NCBI GenBank assembly: GCA_019637635.1
Contig: JAHBVI010000010.1
Span: 1 to 64,000 of the forward strand
Source of the DNA: Anaerolineae bacterium
GTDB lineage: Bacteria; Chloroflexota; Anaerolineae; Promineifilales; Promineifilaceae
Direction of reading: 5' to 3'
DNA length: 64,000 nucleotides
Positions 26,601 through 36,319 of this stretch are shown here, one piece after another; within the stretch, counting starts at the first letter, position 1; each line of letters opens with the position of its first letter. The notes beneath the pieces are model-generated. The model was given only the letters and a program-made list of their open reading frames with translations. It was not told where the DNA came from and searched no databases. The translations under genes and the position numbers were made by a program.

Positions 26601-29600
26601 ATGCGCAAAACCGACCAATTGCATAGTGATCCCCATATAGACATTCCCTATGAACAATTGTTGGTCATCGGCCAGGATGGCCCGGCCACCGACAATCTGA
26701 AAGGGGAAATGGTGGAGACGCAGCAGCGGCTCAATCTACTGCTGGCTGCCAGCAATTTACTGGCCGAAGCAGAAAATCTTACGCGCGGCCTGCAAGACCT
26801 GGCACACCTGATGGTCAGGCACATGGGCGCATCCTTTTGCCACATTTTTTTGTTAGACCCGGAAAATGAGTATCTCACGGCCGTCGCCGTCTCCCCCTTA
26901 CCCGAAGACCCCACCACCTTTCGCTGGCAGCCGGGCTTGGGCCGGCCAACGGCCGTCGCCGACTGGCCGCGTCTGAACGAACTGCTCTATGAACACCCCT
27001 ACAGCATCCTCAAAATGAGCGGCCAGGCCGGGCGAGGCATCTTGCAGCGTTTATCCCGCCAGTTAGAGATGGAAACCGACATACAATCCATGCTCGTGGC
27101 GCCGCTGCGTTCGGGCCGCCGCACCCTGGGGCTGTTGGCGCTGGGCGAAATGCGCCCCTGGCAAAAAGCCCCCATTAACCAGAGCCAGATTGAACTCACC
27201 CTGACTATTGCCCGGCAAACGGCCGTACTCATCGAACGCCTGCAAGCCCATGAAGAAAGCCAGCGGCGCAGTCACTTGCTGGCGACGCTGGACGAGACCT
27301 CGCGCCGCATTCTGGCACAGCAAAACACTGACCGCCTGCGCCAGGACGTAATCCGGCTGGCAGCGGAACTGGTTGGCTGTACCGCCAGCGGCCTCTTGTA
27401 TGCCGCCGGTAATGGGCTGACGCTGACCGATGTCTATGGCCTGCCGCCGGAATGGGTTGGCCGCCAGATCAGCCAGGCAGAGGGGCTGTTAGGGCACGCC
27501 GCCCGCACCGGCAGCACCCTGAGTACCAATGACTACCCGCACTGGCCGGAGCAGGATACGCTCTTCGCCGGGCTGAACCTGCAAACCGTCGTCGCCATCC
27601 CCCTCAAACAAGACCAGCGGGTCACGGCCGTGCTCTTCATCGCCGACGCCGAACAAAGCCACCGTCTCTTTGCCAACGATATAGACATTCTGGAGCGTTT
27701 TGCCCTGCAAGCGGCCATTGGCCTGGAAAAAGCGCGCCTGCTCAACCAATCGGAACAGGCGCGGCAGCGACTGCACCAGTTCTACCGGGCCAGCAACACC
27801 CTCGTCTCCTCGCGTGATCCCCGGCAGGTGTGGCAAGATATTGTCACCCAGGCCAAAGAAGTGACCGCCGCTGCCGGGGTGCGCATGTTTCTCATTGACC
27901 AGCATACCGGCCAGGTAACAGACCTGCTCATTTCCGAAGACGACCACGTCAACGTCAAAAGCGTCATCCGCCCCAACGGACTCTCCATAGAGGTAGTGCG
28001 CACCGGGCAGCCCCAAATCGTAGAGGATTACCAGCAGGCGCGCGACCGGGCCAACCCCAGCTTTTTTGTGCGCGGCATTCAGGCCGCTGCCGGGCTGCCC
28101 GTCTCCATTGAAGGCGAGTGCATGGGCGTCATGTGGGTCTATTATGATTCACCCCGCACCTTTAGCGACAGCGAAATTGAAGCGATGCAGCTATTTGTAA
28201 ACCAGGCCGCCATCGCCTATGAAAACGCGCGCAAAATGAATGAACTGGAGCATATGCGCCAGGCGGCGGAAATGCTGGCCCACGCCGACGGGCTGCCCGC
28301 CGTCCTCAACCAGATTGTGGAAAGCGCCTGCCAGGTGTTGCGCGCCGATTCGGCCGTCATCTGGTCTTATGATGAATCCCGGCTGGAATTCATACCGGAA
28401 GATTCGGTTGCTTATGGCATTTCCGAAGATGTCTGGCTGCGCTCGCGCAAACAAGGCCCCCGCCCCGGCGGCACCACCGACACCGTACTGCAAATGGGCT
28501 GGCTGGGCATGCACAATGTGGACGATCTGGAAACATACTCCTTTATGGGTGATTCCACGCTGCTGCTGCTGCGCGGCGCCGGTGTGCGCAGTTTTCAGGG
28601 CATGGCCTTGTGCGTGGGTGAGGAAAAGTTAGGCACGTTGTATGTGAACTATAACCGGCCCAAAACCTTTACCGGGCAAGAACAGGAAATTGCCCAGACG
28701 TTTGCCAACCATGCGGCGCTGGCGCTGCGCAACGCCCGCCTGCTGGCGCAGTTGGGCCAGGCCAGAGAAACCACCGCCCTGATTGCCGATGCCACCACCC
28801 TGGCCGATCTGCCGGAAACGCTAGACGCGGTGGCCGCCGGCATTTACCAGGCATGGCATTGTGACCTGGTAACGATTCATGTGTATGACCAGGAACGGGA
28901 TTTGTTGATTCCGCCGTCGACGGTACACGGCTTGCTGCACTATGAAGTGGAACCGGACATGCGGCCCAGCCGATTGGTACGCACCTTGCTGGAGCAAGGC
29001 CCCAAATTGATCGTTGTAGAGGATACGTTGGCTGATCCCTTGTTTACCGAAAGCCACTTCCGGCTGGAGGAGGAGGTGGTTTCTTGTGTGGCTGTGCGGC
29101 TGCAAATGAGCCGGCAAATGGTGGGCATGTTGTTTATCAATTATCGCCAGCCACACCATTTTACGGAAAATGAGCTGCGGCACATTGAGCTTTCGGCCAA
29201 TCAGGCGGCTATTGCCATTCACAATGCGCAGTTGTATGAACGGAAACAGCGGCGCACGGCGGCGTTGGAGGCACTTTACCAGGCGGGGCAGGCGGTGACG
29301 GCCTCGTTGAACCAGCAGCAAATTCTGGACCATATCGCCGAACAGTCGTGGCGGTTGGTGAGTTTTCCCGGACGGCGCATCGGCTATTGCAGCATCTGGC
29401 TGGTGGAAGAGGGGATTCGGGCCAGGGTGGTTTCCGCTTACCCCCGCGAGGAGCTGCAAAAGACGCGCCAGGCGGTGGGGCCGTTTGTGGATTGGGCAGC
29501 GGGGGCGCACGGCCGTACCGGGATCATGCACCGCGCCTACAAAACCCGACAGCCGCAGTTGGTAGCCAACGTGGACGATGACCCCGACTATTTGCGTTCA

Positions 29601-32021
29601 CACAAAGAAACCCGCTCCGAACTGGTAATGCCCATCCTCCTGGAAGAGGAGGTGGTGGGCATTATCAACGTGGAACACTCGGAGTATGCCGCATTTGACA
29701 AAGAGGATATTCGAGCATTGGAGGCGCTGGCAGCCCAGGCGGCCATTGCTATGAAAAATGCGCAACTGTATGGCACGGCCGTGCGCCAGGCCCGGCTGCT
29801 GCATCTGGCGGCCCAGGTGGCCGGCCACGCCAACAGCACCCTGGATGAACAGAAGCTGCTCAAGAAAATCGTCCACGCCATTGCCACCGATTTTGGCTTT
29901 TACCACGTAGCCATTTTCCTGATGGATGAGAAGCGGGAGCATGTGGTGATGCGCGCCGCTTCTTCGGAAAATGGGCAGGTGATGGTGCGGGATGGTTACA
30001 AGCTCAAGGTAGGGGAACAGGGGTTGGTGGGGCAGGTGGCGCTAGACGGCCGTTACCAGATTGTCGGCGACGTCAGCCAGAATGAACGCTATTTACGCAA
30101 CCCCTTGCTGCTACATACCCGTTCCGAAACCACCTTTCCCCTCATTGCCCGCGGCCAGGTGATCGGCGTGCTGGATTTGCAGCACCGGGGGGCCGGCGGC
30201 CTGCAAGAAGACGAAATCAGCACCCTGGAAATGATGACCAACCAGATTGCCAATGCCATTCATAATGCCCAGCTCTACAGCCAGGCAGGGCAGCAAGCCG
30301 TGACCTTGCAGGCGTTGTATGATGCCGGGCAGGCAGTGGTGGAGTCACTTAATCTGGATGAGATTCTTACCAATCTGGTGGAACAGGCGTGGAAGCTCAC
30401 GGGCACACAGGGGCTTCAGGCGGAGTTTAGCTGTTTATTGTTGGAAAACGGCAGCCACCTGACCTTTGAGGCTGCCTACCCGCCGGAGACGCTGGCCGGG
30501 CTGCGCCAGCGCCCTGGCCGCATTGATCTCAGCCAGCCTCAGCGATATGGCGTTACCGGCCGCGCCTTCAAAACAGGCGAGCCGCAGTTAGTGACCAACG
30601 TGCGGCAAGACCCTCATTATCTACCTTACAGCGAAGAAACCACGTCAGAACTGGCCGTGCCGATCAAGATTGAGGGGTATGTGGTGGGGGTGATCAACGT
30701 GGAACATTCACAACCGAAGGCGTTTGATGAACGGGACCAGGAAACGCTGGTGGCGCTGGCTACCCAGGCAGCCATTGCCATTCAAAATGCCAACACCTAC
30801 CGCGAGGCGCAAATTTTGCAGGATGTGGCCGCTTCGCTGGCGGGCGCAGCCGATGAACATGAGGTGATGGAACTGGTATTGGCGGCGGCGCTGAAATTAA
30901 CCCGCGCCTCATCGGCCAGTTTTTTGTTTTGGGATGAGGCGAATGAACGGTTTTCGCCGGCGTATACGGTAGACGAACTGGGGCAGGCGTTACGGCCGTA
31001 CCAGACCACCGCCCGCCGTCGCGGTTTTACGCGCAATGTGGTGCGCACCCGCCGCCCCGTTTTCATCTACGACGCGCTGTATGTGACTAACGCCAATCCC
31101 ACCATTGTGCAAAAAGGGCGGCGCTCACTCATCGGTATACCGGTTTTGAGCGAAGGCAATGTGATTGCAGTGATGCACATTTTTAACACCCTGCCCCGCC
31201 ACTACTCGCGCAACCAGATTGCCTTGCTGGAAACGTTGGCCGCGCAGGCGGGAGTGGCTATTGCCAAAATGCGCCATCTGGAAGAGCTAAAAAAGACCAG
31301 AGGGCAGGTAGGCGCGTATACGGCGCTGGCCTGGATGGGCATGGCCAGTAATGCCTGGCGGCACAGCATTACGGCCGATGCGGTCAATATCCGCAATGCG
31401 GCCGATATGGTCAACGTGTCATTGGCTACGGCCGTAGCCGATGACACGCAGCGCCAAAAAATCAAGGACAAATTGAGTTTGATCCATAGCCTGGCCGAAC
31501 GGGTGATGAGCCGCCCCATCACACCACCGCTCTCCTCCGAGGAAGGCGCCGCCCGGCTGGTTATTAACGACCTGATCCACGAGCGCATGGCCCAGTTGTG
31601 GGAGGATGACAAATACGCCGTTTTGTCGCCGCCCACCCTGCGGTTGGAAGCCAGCGCCGGCGTTCTGGTGTGGGCCAGCGCCGAATGGCTGCGGCTGGCG
31701 CTGGACCTGGTGGTTGACAATGCCATTGACGCCATGAAACAATCTTCTGTGCAGCGGCTGACCATTGAAACTGCGTTGAACCAGGATCAGGTGGAAATTG
31801 CCGTTCAGGATACCGGCCCCGGCATCCCCGCAGCGATGCTGCCGGAGTTGTTCAAGGGGTCGCTCAAACGGCCGCGCCGCGAGGGACACTTGGGACGGGG
31901 CCTGTTGATGGTGCAGGCCATTGTGCAAACTTACGGGGGCGATGTTTTTGCCCGCAACGCGCCAGACCGGGGGGCTACGCTGGTGCTGTCGTTACCGGTG
32001 CATGAGGCGGAGAATCCGTAA
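26601..32021 (+). CDS. giant multi-GAF sensor histidine kinase-like protein
   Basis: 1806 residues. About nine tandem GAF-type domains begin near residues 45, 215, 385, 555, 735, 895, 1070, 1235 and 1410; each shows the helix (LLAASNLL, LYQAGQAV, LYDAGQAV) and a closing NQAAIAI-type helix. A histidine-containing segment (WRHSIT) and a GHKL ATPase follow at the C-terminus with N-box DNAIDAM, G1 DTGPGIP and G2 GRGLLMVQAIV. Predicted soluble, no membrane helix. It probably integrates several ligands or redox cues and phosphorylates the receivers encoded next. The phosphoacceptor His is not in a textbook H-box. It starts at ATG 26601 after GAAGGAGACGG. Confidence 0.88.
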   Translation: MRKTDQLHSDPHIDIPYEQLLVIGQDGPATDNLKGEMVETQQRLNLLLAASNLLAEAENLTRGLQDLAHLMVRHMGASFCHIFLLDPENEYLTAVAVSPLPEDPTTFRWQPGLGRPTAVADWPRLNELLYEHPYSILKMSGQAGRGILQRLSRQLEMETDIQSMLVAPLRSGRRTLGLLALGEMRPWQKAPINQSQIELTLTIARQTAVLIERLQAHEESQRRSHLLATLDETSRRILAQQNTDRLRQDVIRLAAELVGCTASGLLYAAGNGLTLTDVYGLPPEWVGRQISQAEGLLGHAARTGSTLSTNDYPHWPEQDTLFAGLNLQTVVAIPLKQDQRVTAVLFIADAEQSHRLFANDIDILERFALQAAIGLEKARLLNQSEQARQRLHQFYRASNTLVSSRDPRQVWQDIVTQAKEVTAAAGVRMFLIDQHTGQVTDLLISEDDHVNVKSVIRPNGLSIEVVRTGQPQIVEDYQQARDRANPSFFVRGIQAAAGLPVSIEGECMGVMWVYYDSPRTFSDSEIEAMQLFVNQAAIAYENARKMNELEHMRQAAEMLAHADGLPAVLNQIVESACQVLRADSAVIWSYDESRLEFIPEDSVAYGISEDVWLRSRKQGPRPGGTTDTVLQMGWLGMHNVDDLETYSFMGDSTLLLLRGAGVRSFQGMALCVGEEKLGTLYVNYNRPKTFTGQEQEIAQTFANHAALALRNARLLAQLGQARETTALIADATTLADLPETLDAVAAGIYQAWHCDLVTIHVYDQERDLLIPPSTVHGLLHYEVEPDMRPSRLVRTLLEQGPKLIVVEDTLADPLFTESHFRLEEEVVSCVAVRLQMSRQMVGMLFINYRQPHHFTENELRHIELSANQAAIAIHNAQLYERKQRRTAALEALYQAGQAVTASLNQQQILDHIAEQSWRLVSFPGRRIGYCSIWLVEEGIRARVVSAYPREELQKTRQAVGPFVDWAAGAHGRTGIMHRAYKTRQPQLVANVDDDPDYLRSHKETRSELVMPILLEEEVVGIINVEHSEYAAFDKEDIRALEALAAQAAIAMKNAQLYGTAVRQARLLHLAAQVAGHANSTLDEQKLLKKIVHAIATDFGFYHVAIFLMDEKREHVVMRAASSENGQVMVRDGYKLKVGEQGLVGQVALDGRYQIVGDVSQNERYLRNPLLLHTRSETTFPLIARGQVIGVLDLQHRGAGGLQEDEISTLEMMTNQIANAIHNAQLYSQAGQQAVTLQALYDAGQAVVESLNLDEILTNLVEQAWKLTGTQGLQAEFSCLLLENGSHLTFEAAYPPETLAGLRQRPGRIDLSQPQRYGVTGRAFKTGEPQLVTNVRQDPHYLPYSEETTSELAVPIKIEGYVVGVINVEHSQPKAFDERDQETLVALATQAAIAIQNANTYREAQILQDVAASLAGAADEHEVMELVLAAALKLTRASSASFLFWDEANERFSPAYTVDELGQALRPYQTTARRRGFTRNVVRTRRPVFIYDALYVTNANPTIVQKGRRSLIGIPVLSEGNVIAVMHIFNTLPRHYSRNQIALLETLAAQAGVAIAKMRHLEELKKTRGQVGAYTALAWMGMASNAWRHSITADAVNIRNAADMVNVSLATAVADDTQRQKIKDKLSLIHSLAERVMSRPITPPLSSEEGAARLVINDLIHERMAQLWEDDKYAVLSPPTLRLEASAGVLVWASAEWLRLALDLVVDNAIDAMKQSSVQRLTIETALNQDQVEIAVQDTGPGIPAAMLPELFKGSLKRPRREGHLGRGLLMVQAIVQTYGGDVFARNAPDRGATLVLSLPVHEAENP

Positions 32022-32050
32022 TTCGTAATCCGTAATCCGTAATCCGTGAG
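32022..32050. repeat. CCGTAATTCGTAATCCGTAATCC tandem words
   Basis: Four imperfect copies of CGTAATC start at the stop codon of the GAF protein. Only one arm is seen, with no complementary partner nearby. Confidence 0.6.
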
Positions 32051-32086
32051 CAGGAGCAGTGAGCGGTGGGCTAACGGGGGAAGTTA

Positions 32087-32488
32087 ATGATGATAAGTGA
32101 GGTTGTTCTGGTGGAGAAGAAGCGCCTTTTTATCCTGACCAAAAATACCACATCGCCGTGGGTGACGGCCGTTGCTGCCGCCATTCAGCCATTGGGTGAT
32201 GTAACGGTATACGATGAGGCAGACCTATGGCCTGTTCTGGCCTCAAACCCGCCAGACCTGTTATTCCTGGATGCCAGCAGTTTTGCCCAAGATGTGGTAA
32301 AACTGGTAGAACAGTTACACCAACAGCAGGAAAAAATGCCCATTATTGTGGCCTCTACCTCGCCCACCTGGCAGCACGCCCGCGCCGTGCTGTTGGCCGG
32401 AGCGTCTGACTATATCCGCCACTCGTTTGATGCGGCGCAGATCAGGCAAACCTGTGGGGAGGCGATGAACGTAGATTTTGATGTCTGA
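32087..32488 (+). CDS. receiver-domain protein (degenerate)
   Basis: 133 residues, a single CheY-like fold. The phosphoacceptor region LLFLDASS keeps its Asp and is followed by PIIVASTS. The N-terminal acidic pair is missing (RLFILTKNT), and the usual Lys before the last helix is replaced (SDYIRHSFD). Likely a modified or phosphorylation-independent receiver partnering the multi-GAF kinase. It overlaps the next gene by 8 nt. Confidence 0.75.
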   Translation: MMISEVVLVEKKRLFILTKNTTSPWVTAVAAAIQPLGDVTVYDEADLWPVLASNPPDLLFLDASSFAQDVVKLVEQLHQQQEKMPIIVASTSPTWQHARAVLLAGASDYIRHSFDAAQIRQTCGEAMNVDFDV

Positions 32489-33113
32489 AGCCGTACCTAC
32501 GCCCACAACTCGCCGCATTTTATTGGCCGATAATGATCCGGTGGCGCTGGCTTTGCACCAGGAATTTCTGGAACAGCACGGTTATGAGGTGATCACGGCC
32601 GTGAACCCGCTGGAAGCATGGTCGGTCCTAGTAGACCAGCAGGTAGACCTGGCCATCATTGACATCCGCTTGCAAGATGACCTGGATGCCAAAGATAACA
32701 GCGGCTTGCGCCTGGCGCGGGCTTTTATGAACGGCCATACCGCCCCGCGCATTATCATCACCAGCTACGCCACGGTGGAGGCGGTGCGGGATGCCTTGCA
32801 GCCCAACAGCAACGGCGTGCGTCCGGCGGCCAGTTTCATTACCAAACAAGAGGGGCTGAATCAACTGCTTACGGCCGTACAGCAGGCATTTCAGATAGAT
32901 GTCCGCCGCCTGCTGGAAGCCATCCATGAGGCATTTAGTGATGCTGAACTGCGGGAACTGTTTTTTGGTGGTACGTTTGATTACGACGGTTTGTCCGGCA
33001 GTAAACGCGACAAAATCGTAGAATTGATTGGTCATTATCAGCGGCGCGGCCGTTTGCCGGAATTACTCGCTCTGTGTCGCCAGGCACGGCCGTACCGCAC
33101 CTGGGATGTGTGA
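32481..33113 (+). CDS. receiver protein with EAD-like adaptor domain
   Basis: 210 residues from the ATG at 32481, overlapping the upstream stop. The receiver at about 10-135 has LLADNDP, LAIIDIRL (phosphoacceptor Asp) and FITKQEG. The C-terminal segment at about 145-205 (FSDAELRELFF, FDYDGL, VELIGHYQRRGRLPELL) matches effector-associated/death-like adaptor domains known from bacterial conflict and signalling systems. Such domains bring partners together by like-like contact; a second protein with the same kind of domain is encoded at 59090-59815. Function as a phosphorylation-gated adaptor is inference. Confidence 0.78.
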   Translation: MSEAVPTPTTRRILLADNDPVALALHQEFLEQHGYEVITAVNPLEAWSVLVDQQVDLAIIDIRLQDDLDAKDNSGLRLARAFMNGHTAPRIIITSYATVEAVRDALQPNSNGVRPAASFITKQEGLNQLLTAVQQAFQIDVRRLLEAIHEAFSDAELRELFFGGTFDYDGLSGSKRDKIVELIGHYQRRGRLPELLALCRQARPYRTWDV

Positions 33114-33117
33114 TGTG

Positions 33118-35058
33118 ATGAATCAGTTTTGCCTGTTATGGGCGGATAATACGCCCGAATCATTGGAATTGTACAGCGAATTTTTCGGCAACGCCGGCTA
33201 CCACATTCTCACCGCCACCAATGCCGAGGAGGCGCGGCTGGCGCTGCGCCAGCGCCGCATCCATCTGGCCGTGCTGGATATGCGCCTGGAGCGGGAAGAG
33301 GATGACAAGGATATGAGCGGTTACAACATCGCCCGCACTGAAGCGCCGGGTATACCGAAGATCATCCTGACGGCCTGGCCCAGCCTGCGCGATGCGGTAC
33401 AGTCGCTCAAAGGGGCCACGCCACCGGCTGTGGAGTATCTGACTAAACCGGAAACGACGCTGGAGATGCTGCACACGGCCGTGCAGCAAGCCCTGTCGCA
33501 ATATGCGCGCATTAACTGGCAGCTCGCCATCCAGTGGCAAACAGTGCCCGCCTTTCTGCAAATGGCGCAATGGCTCGCCCCGGAAACGCCAACCACTGAG
33601 CTACCAGAGCGGGCCGCCGAATTAGAAGATGTGTTCCGCAAGTTGTTTTATGACTATGCCCAGATCACCATTGGCCCGCCGCTGACCTTTACGCCGGAGC
33701 ATTTCATCCTGCCGGTGTATGCCTTCACGCCGCAGGGGGGGGAATCGCGGCATATTGTCTCTTGTGGGCTGCGCACGGCCGTGCAAACCGAAAACAGCCA
33801 GTATGAAAAACTGGTACCGCAGCGGTTTGGCATCAAAAACATTGGCAAACTGCACACGGCGGAAACGGCTCGTTTTGCGGCCATTGCCTACACCTTTATG
33901 GGTGATGATCTGGCAGCCAGCCAGACATTACGTTTTTTTAGCCAGAATCGCCCGGCGGCCGAGGTCACGGCCGTCATCCACACCCTTTATGCGCAAAACC
34001 TGGCTGCCTGGTATGAAACGGCCGTGCCCCAACCAGACCACGACCTGCTGCCCTTTGTGCAAAACTGGCTGCGCCTGCCGCCACCCGCGGAGATGGCCGG
34101 GCGCATCCGCCAGATTACGGATACGCTGGCTGCCCAGACTGGCCGCCTCAGCGCCACCACCAACGCCCTGCATTTTCATCTGGAGGGTGAAACGCTCACC
34201 CTGCCCCACCCGGCGCTCTGTTGGGATGCGGGGGATTTTGCCTGGCAAGGGGATGTGGTCTGGGGAGTCACACACGGCCGTGTCAATGCCGACACCATCC
34301 TGGTAGACCGCAAACAGCAGGTGTGGCTGCTCGATTTTGCCGGGGTGAATTGGGCGCCGCTGCTGATTGATTTTGTGACGCTGGAAACGGCCGTGACCCA
34401 CGACCTTTTCACCCTCCGTGAACTGCATCACATGGACGCTCTGCAAGAACGGCTGTGGCAGCCGCTTCAGCTTGACGAACCCATCCCCACCGCCGATCTG
34501 CCGCCGGAGGCAGCCCACATCGTCTACCTGGTCAACCAGGTGCGGCAAGACGCGGCCTGGCTGGCCGGGTGCGATTGGCGCGCCTACCGGGAAATGGCTT
34601 ATCTATGCAGCCTGGCGCGGTTGCTCAGCCTGCCGCCGCAGCCGTACCACACCGGCCAGACATTGGCGGCGTGGCACCATTTGCTGCTGGCAACGGCCGT
34701 ACTCACCGCCCAACTCACCACCACCACCGGCCCTGTCATTACCGGGGAGCCAGGATTGCGGCTGGACGACGTGAATAAATCGGTCTGGGTGGAAGGGCAG
34801 CAGATTGAACTGACCACCCAGGAATATGACATTATGGCGTACCTGTATGCCCACGCCGGGCAGTTGTGCGAACGGCACGACATCGTGGAAAAAGGGCTGC
34901 ATGAGCCGTATGATTACCATGACCCGGAACAAAGCCGCCTGAACAGCGCCATGAGCCGTCTGCGGCGCAAAATTGAGCCAGACGCCCGCCAGCCACGTTA
35001 CCTGTTCACCGTCCACGGCCGTGGCTACCGCCTCCACCCCGATGGCCTCCCCTTGTAA
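33118..35058 (+). CDS. receiver / kinase-like (TCAD9-type) / winged-helix response regulator
   Basis: 646 residues from the ATG at 33118, 4 bp after the previous gene. The receiver at about 1-125 has LLWADNTP, LAVLDMRLE and YLTKPE. The middle region at about 190-510 resembles aminoglycoside-phosphotransferase-like folds (HGRVNADTILVD...VWLLDFAG); the catalytic HGD is HGR and the Asn is shifted, so it is probably a non-catalytic domain of the ternary-complex-associated type. The C-terminal OmpR-type winged helix at about 555-645 has ELTTQEYDIMAYL and SRLRRKIEPD..FTVHGRGYRL. A DNA-binding output of the same pathway. Confidence 0.8.
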   Translation: MNQFCLLWADNTPESLELYSEFFGNAGYHILTATNAEEARLALRQRRIHLAVLDMRLEREEDDKDMSGYNIARTEAPGIPKIILTAWPSLRDAVQSLKGATPPAVEYLTKPETTLEMLHTAVQQALSQYARINWQLAIQWQTVPAFLQMAQWLAPETPTTELPERAAELEDVFRKLFYDYAQITIGPPLTFTPEHFILPVYAFTPQGGESRHIVSCGLRTAVQTENSQYEKLVPQRFGIKNIGKLHTAETARFAAIAYTFMGDDLAASQTLRFFSQNRPAAEVTAVIHTLYAQNLAAWYETAVPQPDHDLLPFVQNWLRLPPPAEMAGRIRQITDTLAAQTGRLSATTNALHFHLEGETLTLPHPALCWDAGDFAWQGDVVWGVTHGRVNADTILVDRKQQVWLLDFAGVNWAPLLIDFVTLETAVTHDLFTLRELHHMDALQERLWQPLQLDEPIPTADLPPEAAHIVYLVNQVRQDAAWLAGCDWRAYREMAYLCSLARLLSLPPQPYHTGQTLAAWHHLLLATAVLTAQLTTTTGPVITGEPGLRLDDVNKSVWVEGQQIELTTQEYDIMAYLYAHAGQLCERHDIVEKGLHEPYDYHDPEQSRLNSAMSRLRRKIEPDARQPRYLFTVHGRGYRLHPDGLPL

Positions 35059-35061
35059 GTC

Positions 35062-35098
35062 AGAGAGCTGACAGGTTTGGCAAACCTGTCAGCTCTCT
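35062..35098. repeat. AGAGAGCTGACAGGTTT hairpin, copy 3
   Basis: A perfect 17-bp stem (35062-35078 with 35082-35098) with loop GGC follows the regulator stop codon. Core and loop equal the murD copy. No T-run. Confidence 0.88.
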
Positions 35099-35138
35099 CA
35101 TGCCAGATAACTGCCCGAAAATCCCCTCCTGTTTTCCC

Positions 35139-35144
35139 TATAAT
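35139..35144 (+). promoter_or_regulatory. candidate -10 (TATAAT) before the SPFH gene
   Basis: A consensus TATAAT lies 93 bp before the ATG at 35237, but no acceptable -35 hexamer is seen at 16-18 bp. Weak evidence. Confidence 0.35.
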
Positions 35145-35236
35145 GTGCATAACTGTACGCTGGTCGCCGTAGCACGAGGGATGGAAGTTCATCCTTCATC
35201 CATCATCATTCATACTTTCCATAGGAGGTAAAAACC

Positions 35237-36052
35237 ATGATGAGGTTCATCAAGAAAATGGTGCAAATTCCGGCCAAATGGTTTGGCGCCCGATTTGCCC
35301 CAGACAACCATGTGGTGCCGGTGCTGCGCATGGAACAATACCACCGGCTGGCCGGGCCAGGTTACTTCCACATCAACCCAATGCACGAAACCACCCTGCC
35401 CGCCATCACTCTGGCAGTGCGCCTGGGAGAATTCAAATTTGAGGAAGTCATGAGCCGCGATGGGATTCCGTTTAGCATTACCGTCACCGTGATGTTTAAC
35501 TTTAACCCGGCCAACGCCATTCCCGCCGCGCAGCCACAAGTGGTGCGCGCCGCGCCGGAGATGCTGGTGGGCGTGGTGCGCAACCATACCGAACACGGCC
35601 TGCGCCGCCAGGTGGCGCGCATTGACGCCGAGACGCTTTACAGCGGCGACACCCTGGCCCATGTGGAAAGAGACCTGGTGCGTTTGCTGCGCACACGTTT
35701 AGCCATGATTGGCATTACACCGCTGGACAATGGCGTCTTTATCAAAGAGACGTTGGCGCCATCCCGCTTCCGGGAATCGCTGCTGATTGCCAAACAGTAC
35801 CAGGACACACTGCGGGCGCTGAACGGGCAGGAAGGGCAGTTGATCGAGCAGGCCATCCGCGCCGGATTGATCGCCGGGCTGGAAAAGAATCACGGACAGG
35901 TGACGCTCTTTTCTGGGCTGGATGGGCAGGTACAGCCGACGGCGGCAGAGGTGGCACGGGAAACGGCCGTGTCGCCACCCCACCGCAGCAACGGCGCCTA
36001 CCGCCCCCACCAGGCAAACAAACCGGACGGCACACCCGAAATTTCTGGATGA
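35237..36052 (+). CDS. SPFH/band 7-like protein
   Basis: 271 residues with a strong SD (AGGAGG at 35224-35229). The region at about 25-200 has the layout of a band-7 domain (YHRLAGPGYFHINPMHET, then DGIPFSITVTVMFNFNP, then RDLVRLLRTRLAMIGI). No clear N-terminal membrane helix is visible. The tail from about 240 is hydrophilic. SPFH proteins scaffold membrane microdomains or act as soluble assemblies. Role here unknown; it stands alone between hairpins. Confidence 0.7.
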   Translation: MMRFIKKMVQIPAKWFGARFAPDNHVVPVLRMEQYHRLAGPGYFHINPMHETTLPAITLAVRLGEFKFEEVMSRDGIPFSITVTVMFNFNPANAIPAAQPQVVRAAPEMLVGVVRNHTEHGLRRQVARIDAETLYSGDTLAHVERDLVRLLRTRLAMIGITPLDNGVFIKETLAPSRFRESLLIAKQYQDTLRALNGQEGQLIEQAIRAGLIAGLEKNHGQVTLFSGLDGQVQPTAAEVARETAVSPPHRSNGAYRPHQANKPDGTPEISG

Positions 36053-36059
36053 CTATAGT

Positions 36060-36110
36060 GGTTAGTTGCAGGTGGCCGGTGAGTGGTACCGGTCACCTGC
36101 AACCAGCCGC
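36060..36110. repeat. GGTTAGTTGCAGGTGGCCGGT hairpin
   Basis: GTTGCAGGTG pairs with CACCTGCAAC, with inner GCCGGT/ACCGGT pairing, after the SPFH stop. Similar in design to the GGTTGGTGGCTGG family. Confidence 0.75.
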
Positions 36111-36131
36111 TACATACGAGGAGTAGTCGAG

Positions 36132-36236
36132 ATGATCGTTTCTATAACTCTCTCAAGCCTCATCATTCTATGCCTGATTGCGTTGATTATTGGGATTGTG
36201 ATGGGGGTATCGCTGACTCGACCCACCGTGCGTTAG
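36132..36236 (+). CDS. 34-residue single-span membrane peptide
   Basis: ATG at 36132 follows GAGGAGTAG (SD-like). The product is one hydrophobic helix of about 20 residues (LSSLIILCLIALIIGIVMG) followed by SLTRPTVR. Small membrane proteins of this kind are easily missed. It is followed by an inverted repeat that could end transcription. No family recognised. Confidence 0.5.
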   Translation: MIVSITLSSLIILCLIALIIGIVMGVSLTRPTVR

Positions 36237-36245
36237 CGGTTGGTG

Positions 36246-36312
36246 GGCAGTGCCAGGCACAGGGCAATACCGCTGCGTTTAACCAATGATCTGCGGCCCT
36301 GTGCCTGGCACT
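36246..36312. repeat. AGTGCCAGGCACAGGGC long inverted repeat
   Basis: AGTGCCAGGCACAGGGC at the left end and GCCCTGTGCCTGGCACT at the right end (17 bp) enclose about 30 bp. It lies between convergent genes and may end both transcripts, though it lacks a T-run on the plus side (TTTATAT). Confidence 0.8.
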
Positions 36313-36319
36313 TTATATG

